From Gammaproteobacteria bacterium CG22_combo_CG10-13_8_21_14_all_40_8 (GTDB lineage: Bacteria > Pseudomonadota > Gammaproteobacteria > Enterobacterales > GCA-002770795): a stretch of 10,472 nucleotides of DNA. The stretch lies in assembly GCA_002770795.1 (NCBI GenBank), contig PCTP01000156.1, positions 1 through 10,472 of the forward strand, given 5' to 3'. Position numbers and translations under genes: made by a program. Below are positions 7,540-10,472 of the stretch, one piece after another. The notes beneath the pieces are model-generated. The model saw nothing but the letters and a program-made list of their open reading frames with translations. It did no database searches and had not been told where the DNA came from. Numbering within the stretch: the first letter of the stretch is position 1; each line of letters starts with the position of its first letter.

Positions 7540-7579
7540 TTGCATACTTTTTGCGCAAAATAAGCTAGAATACGCGCCC
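7540..7579 (+). promoter_or_regulatory. Probable ybiT promoter with GC-rich discriminator
   Basis: A -10-like TAGAAT (7566-7571, five of six to consensus) is followed by a GC-rich CGCGCCC discriminator (7573-7579). In gammaproteobacteria such discriminators are found in promoters of translation-related genes under growth-rate or ppGpp control. The best -35 candidate, TTGCAT (7540-7545), lies 20 bases away, longer than the optimum, so the -35 is uncertain. Transcription would start near 7578, giving an mRNA leader of about 95 bases before the ybiT GTG. I recognise no riboswitch or leader peptide in that leader. Confidence 0.45.
7549..7560. promoter_or_regulatory. 12-bp perfect palindrome in the ybiT promoter spacer
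   Basis: TTTTGCGCAAAA reads the same on both strands and lies five bases upstream of the -10-like TAGAAT, within the proposed -35/-10 spacer. Its position fits a repressor operator, but no known regulator motif is matched with confidence, and an AT-flanked TGCGCA can occur by chance. Confidence 0.35.
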
Positions 7580-7671
7580 TGAAATTCGGCCTCCTGCTCT
7601 ACTCTTTTTCATTTTAGAGATCCGAGACAATAGCTTCCGAGTCAACATACAGATAAATTAGGTTAATTCAA

Positions 7672-9273
7672 GTGATCTCTACTGCTAACATTACCATGCA
7701 ATTCGGTGCAAAACCGCTTTTTGAAAATATTTCCATCAAGTTTGGACAAGGGAATCGTTATGGTTTAATTGGTGCCAATGGTTGTGGTAAATCTACTTTT
7801 ATGAAAATTTTGGCGAAACAACTGGAGCCTTCCATGGGACAGGTGATGGTGGATGCCAATGAAAGAGTCGGTGTACTGAGTCAGGATCAGTTTGCCTATG
7901 AAAATTTTACCGTTATCGATACGGTGATCATGGGGCATAAAGATTTATGGAGAATCAAAGCCGAACGAGATCGTATTTATTCTTTGCCTGACATGAGTGA
8001 AGAAGAAGGCATGAAGGTCGCTGAGTTAGAAGTTGAATTTGCCGAGCTAGATGGTTATACCGCCGAATCGAGAGCGGGTGAATTATTGTTGGGATTGGAT
8101 ATTCCTATTGAACAACATGATGGCCCCATGAGCCAAGTGGCTCCTGGTTGGAAACTTCGGGTGTTACTAGCTCAAGCTTTATTTGCTGATCCCGATATCA
8201 TGCTACTGGATGAGCCAACCAACAACTTGGATATCAACTCGATTCGCTGGTTGGAACAGGCACTCAATCAGCGTCAATCCACCATGATTATTATTTCTCA
8301 CGATCGCCACTTTCTGAATTCAGTTTGCACCCATATGGCAGATTTGGATTATGGCGATATTCGTTTATTCCCTGGTAACTATGATGAGTACATGACAGCG
8401 GCGACGCAATCACGTGAGCGCTTACTTTCGGATAATGCCAAGAAAAAAGCACAAATTGCTGAACTAAAAACTTTCGTAAGCCGCTTCTCAGCTAACGCAT
8501 CCAAAGCGAAACAAGCAACTTCCAGAGCAAAACTGATTGATAAGATCCAGTTAGAAGAAGTAAAACCTTCAAGTCGAGTCAGTCCCTTTATTCGTTTTAC
8601 CCAACAAAAAAGACTCTATCGTTTAGCTCTTGAAGCGCAGCATTTAACCAATGGTTACGAGCGAAATTTATTCACAGATTTCAATTTGATGCTTGAAGTG
8701 GGCCATCGTGTGGCCATTATTGGGCCAAACGGCATCGGAAAAACCACCTTACTCAAAACCCTGGTGAAAGAAATCCCTGCTAAATCTGGTGTGGTGAAGT
8801 GGTCAGAAAATTCTAGCATTGGTTATTATGCGCAGGATCATAATCAAGAGTTTTTGCAAGAAATGAGCTTGTTTGAATGGATGAGCCAATGGCGTCAACC
8901 TTCGGATGATGACCAGTCTGTTCGAGGTATTTTAGGTCGCTTATTATTCTCCCAAGACGATATTAGAAAATCTGTCACTAAACTTTCGGGGGGAGAAAAA
9001 GGTCGCATGATTTTTGGTCGCTTGATGATGTCTCAACCTAATATTTTAGTGATGGATGAACCTACCAACCACATGGATATGGAATCCATTGAGGCTTTAA
9101 ACCTTGCTTTGGAGAATTATGAAGGAACACTAATCTTTGTGAGTCATGATCGTGAATTTGTTTCATCTCTCGCCACCAGAATCCTGGATATGAAGAGCGA
9201 TGGCATTGTTGACTTTGAAGGCAAGTATGAAGATTATTTAGCCTCTCAGGGGATTGTTGCTCAGGGAGCTTAA
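7672..9273 (+). CDS. ybiT: YbiT, ABC-F family ATPase (ribosome-associated)
   Basis: A 533-residue soluble protein with two ABC ATPase domains and no membrane segments. Domain 1: Walker A GANGCGKST (34-42), degenerate signature SQVAPGWKLR (154-163), Walker B with LLDEPTNNLD (178-187, catalytic E181), switch H210 in IISHDRHF. Domain 2: Walker A GPNGIGKTT (351-359), signature LSGGEKGR (438-445), MDEPTNHMD (461-469, E463), switch H492 in VSHDREF. Between them lies the charged ABC-F linker (about 240-305) with NAKKKAQIAEL and SRFSANASKAKQATSRAK. Length and text match E. coli YbiT closely from residue 1, which supports the GTG start at 7672; AGG (7660-7662) nine bases upstream is a modest ribosome binding site. 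ABC-F proteins of this kind act at the ribosomal E site and modulate translation; the exact YbiT role is less clear. It appears to be monocistronic, with a convergent neighbour downstream and a 274-base gap upstream. Confidence 0.96.
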   Translation: MISTANITMQFGAKPLFENISIKFGQGNRYGLIGANGCGKSTFMKILAKQLEPSMGQVMVDANERVGVLSQDQFAYENFTVIDTVIMGHKDLWRIKAERDRIYSLPDMSEEEGMKVAELEVEFAELDGYTAESRAGELLLGLDIPIEQHDGPMSQVAPGWKLRVLLAQALFADPDIMLLDEPTNNLDINSIRWLEQALNQRQSTMIIISHDRHFLNSVCTHMADLDYGDIRLFPGNYDEYMTAATQSRERLLSDNAKKKAQIAELKTFVSRFSANASKAKQATSRAKLIDKIQLEEVKPSSRVSPFIRFTQQKRLYRLALEAQHLTNGYERNLFTDFNLMLEVGHRVAIIGPNGIGKTTLLKTLVKEIPAKSGVVKWSENSSIGYYAQDHNQEFLQEMSLFEWMSQWRQPSDDDQSVRGILGRLLFSQDDIRKSVTKLSGGEKGRMIFGRLMMSQPNILVMDEPTNHMDMESIEALNLALENYEGTLIFVSHDREFVSSLATRILDMKSDGIVDFEGKYEDYLASQGIVAQGA

Positions 9274-9278
9274 GTTAA

Positions 9279-9317
9279 GTTCGAACACCACTTATTCATT
9301 TTGAGTGGTGTTCGAAC
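9279..9317. terminator. 14-bp stem-loop between convergent genes, possible bidirectional terminator
   Basis: GTTCGAACACCACT (9279-9292) and AGTGGTGTTCGAAC (9304-9317) are perfect reverse complements with an 11-base loop. The hairpin starts five bases after the ybiT stop and ends nine bases before the stop of the convergent HDOD gene, the classic place for a shared terminator. Neither side has a proper T-tract, so intrinsic termination is not proved; protection of the 3' ends from exonucleases is an alternative. Each arm also contains the self-palindrome GTTCGAAC. Confidence 0.6.
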
Positions 9318-9326
9318 ATTAAGCAT

Positions 9327-10187
9327 TTAATGTTCTTCTTTATGCAGATTCACCGCCTCAATGACCTTTACTCGAATTTCATCTAAGTCCGAGTCGGATA
9401 AATCCAGGTAATCTTGTAAGGGTTCACGAATATTTTCCCATTCTTGGCTTTCATAATCGCCATATTCCATAAAATGCACCACATTCCGCGCAATTTTTAA
9501 AATAGATAGCAGATCCAAACTTTCAGCATCCATTTCCCCAGAGGTGTACAAACCATCAGCTTCGTGTAAATAATAAATCACATTAATCATTTCTTGGGGC
9601 AGCATCCATTTTTCTGCCAATATAGCACCTATGGTCGAGTGACTGGTTTGGTAGCGCTTAATCTCTTCTTCCAAATAATTATCCCAGCCATCTCTTTCTG
9701 CGAGCTCTAAAAATCCCCCATAATCCCTATAATTTTGAAACATAATGGGCACCCCTGCCGCATGAAAAAGTCCCAACATGTAGGCATGATCAATTAGAGC
9801 GGGTTTTCTCAACTCTTTGGCGACAGCCACCGAAGCGGCGGCTATAGCCTCACAGCTTTGCCAGAAGTTCGACAACTTAGCGCTTTGTGTCATTGAGCCT
9901 TTAAGAGCAACCGCTTTCACCAAAGGGATAATACGCTTCAACCCTAATAATATCACTGCCTGATCAATAGATTCCACTTCACGCATACGCCGAAATGCGG
10001 CTGAATTGACCACTTGCAAAACTGCTGCTGAGAGACTGATATCACTAGAAATCGCTTTAGCAATAACTGGAATGGAAGGCTCTTCTTTTTTAGCTTCATC
10101 TGCAACTTTTAACAAAGCCTCAGGGCGGGGAGGAATAGAGACAGAGTCGATAATCATTTTTTCAGCGGGGGTGATATTTATAGCCAT
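9327..10187 (-). CDS. HDOD-domain protein, probable signalling or regulatory scaffold
   Basis: A 286-residue soluble protein on the minus strand with an HDOD domain over about residues 13-215. Visible landmarks are IPPRPEALLKVADEA (18-32), SSDISLSAAVLQVVNSAAF (47-65), which matches the family's D-x-x-L...NS core, and SIDQAVILLGLKRIIPLV (73-90), which matches the S-hydrophobic-QA-hydrophobic-LG motif. The stretch LGLFHAAGVPIMF (138-150) stands where phosphohydrolases carry the catalytic HD, and those residues are replaced, so no enzymatic activity is expected. No GGDEF, EAL, receiver or helix-turn-helix domain is attached; the acidic C-terminus (about 240-286) has no recognised fold. HDOD proteins in gammaproteobacteria have been linked to signalling, stress and motility, but the role here cannot be stated. 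The ATG at 10187 has only a weak GAG upstream. Transcription converges on ybiT. An internal ATG at codon 11 is a less likely start. Confidence 0.85.
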   Translation of the reverse strand: MAINITPAEKMIIDSVSIPPRPEALLKVADEAKKEEPSIPVIAKAISSDISLSAAVLQVVNSAAFRRMREVESIDQAVILLGLKRIIPLVKAVALKGSMTQSAKLSNFWQSCEAIAAASVAVAKELRKPALIDHAYMLGLFHAAGVPIMFQNYRDYGGFLELAERDGWDNYLEEEIKRYQTSHSTIGAILAEKWMLPQEMINVIYYLHEADGLYTSGEMDAESLDLLSILKIARNVVHFMEYGDYESQEWENIREPLQDYLDLSDSDLDEIRVKVIEAVNLHKEEH

Positions 10188-10309
10188 TTAAACACTCGTA
10201 TCAATTCAAACGTAAATTAAGTATGGCATAAAATTTTGGATTTTATAGCTGGGTTTGTGGTTATTTTGTTTTTTCTTTTGCTGATGTTGAATCTGGTACT
10301 TTTTCCGCT

Positions 10310-10329
10310 CGCATCTTGGCGCATCTTGG
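10310..10329 (+). repeat. 10-bp perfect tandem duplication
   Basis: CGCATCTTGG occurs twice head to tail (10310-10319 and 10320-10329) with no mismatch. It is most simply a replication-slippage product; with only two units no function can be inferred. Confidence 0.7.
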
Positions 10330-10334
10330 AACAG

Positions 10335-10373
10335 ACAAATGGACACACACTTTAAACCTCTTTCTCCATTTGT
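10335..10373. repeat. 9-bp inverted repeat followed by a T-rich run
   Basis: ACAAATGGA (10335-10343) and TCCATTTGT (10365-10373) are perfect reverse complements around a 21-base spacer, and TTTTT (10373-10377) follows on the + strand. The geometry resembles a weak intrinsic terminator for + strand transcription, but the stem has only three G-C pairs and the loop is long. No + strand gene ends nearby in the window. Confidence 0.35.
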
Positions 10374-10422
10374 TTTTCTTAAAGCTGATCACTCCCCCAG
10401 TTTGCCTTATTTTTCCAAAAAA

Positions 10423-10452
10423 CTCGGTGCTCTCTGTGTCCTCTGTGGTTCA
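10423..10452 (+). repeat. Dispersed repeat copy B: three degenerate 9-base units
   Basis: The stretch divides into CTCGGTGCT, CTCTGTGTC and CTCTGTGGTT plus CA, matching copy A (7415-7444) at 25 of 30 positions in the same orientation. It lies close to the window end and may continue outside. It is about 235 bases upstream of the HDOD start, on the opposite strand to that gene, with no sign of being coding. Confidence 0.65.
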
Positions 10453-10472
10453 TTGATTGATCTCTAACCTCT

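Larger units (their letters stand above)
10188..10472. other. Intergenic region upstream of the HDOD gene
   Basis: These 285 bases hold no ORF I can support. They should contain the HDOD promoter on the minus strand, but no convincing -35/-10 pair is seen; TATAAA on the minus strand (10247-10242) has no good -35 partner. The far half carries a 10-bp tandem duplication, an inverted repeat and repeat copy B. The region looks like a place where repeated elements accumulate. Confidence 0.5.

Noticed and set aside
7578..7671. Regulatory leader (riboswitch or attenuator) ahead of ybiT
   Set aside because: Some antibiotic-resistance ABC-F genes have attenuating leaders, but I see no leader peptide, strong hairpin or T-run here, and YbiT is a housekeeping type.
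9761..9776. Catalytic HD phosphohydrolase (HD-GYP) activity for the minus strand gene
   Set aside because: The equivalent stretch reads L-F-H-A-A-G, lacking the His-Asp pair, and no GYP motif is present. The HDOD class fits better.

Overview
The window reads as a chromosomal segment of a moderately AT-rich gammaproteobacterium. The best evidence is the ABC-F gene at 7672-9273, whose product matches Escherichia coli YbiT almost motif for motif. The exact genus cannot be fixed from the sequence; a Legionellales-like lineage is possible but unproven. I see no transposase, integrase, tRNA, rRNA or CRISPR array.

Region 1 (1-7397) is a tight six-gene operon, hyfB-hyfC-hyfE-hyfF-hyfG-hyfI, all on the + strand. 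It has an extended -10 promoter at its front and ATGA stop/start overlaps at three of its five junctions. It encodes a membrane complex related to group 4 [NiFe] hydrogenases and respiratory complex I: two antiporter-like subunits (HyfB, HyfF), a NuoH-like subunit (HyfC), a NuoK-like subunit (HyfE), a NuoCD-like large subunit (HyfG) and a NuoB-like small subunit (HyfI). The large subunit has lost all four cysteines that would hold the Ni-Fe site (two serines at the N-terminal motif, Ser and Gly at the C-terminal motif). The small subunit keeps the four cysteines of its [4Fe-4S] cluster, and the antiporter subunits keep their charged residues in the membrane. This is the signature of an energy-converting-hydrogenase-related (Ehr) complex. 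It is probably an ion-translocating redox machine with no hydrogenase activity and unknown electron partners. HyfA, HyfD and HyfH homologues and hydrogenase maturation genes are not in the window.

Region 2 (7398-7671) is intergenic. It holds a degenerate repeat of three 9-base units, a short inverted repeat, a probable promoter with a GC-rich discriminator, and a 12-base perfect palindrome just upstream of the -10 box.

Region 3 (7672-9273) is ybiT, a ribosome-associated ABC-F ATPase gene transcribed alone. A strong 14-bp stem-loop at 9279-9317 separates it from a convergent gene on the - strand (9327-10187) for a 286-residue HDOD-domain protein, probably a signalling or regulatory scaffold.

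Region 4 (10188-10472) is the 285-base upstream region of the HDOD gene. It contains a 10-bp tandem duplication, an AT-rich inverted repeat and, at the window's edge, a second copy of the 9-base-unit repeat seen after hyfI (25 of 30 positions identical). The most notable content is the Ehr complex and this dispersed repeat.
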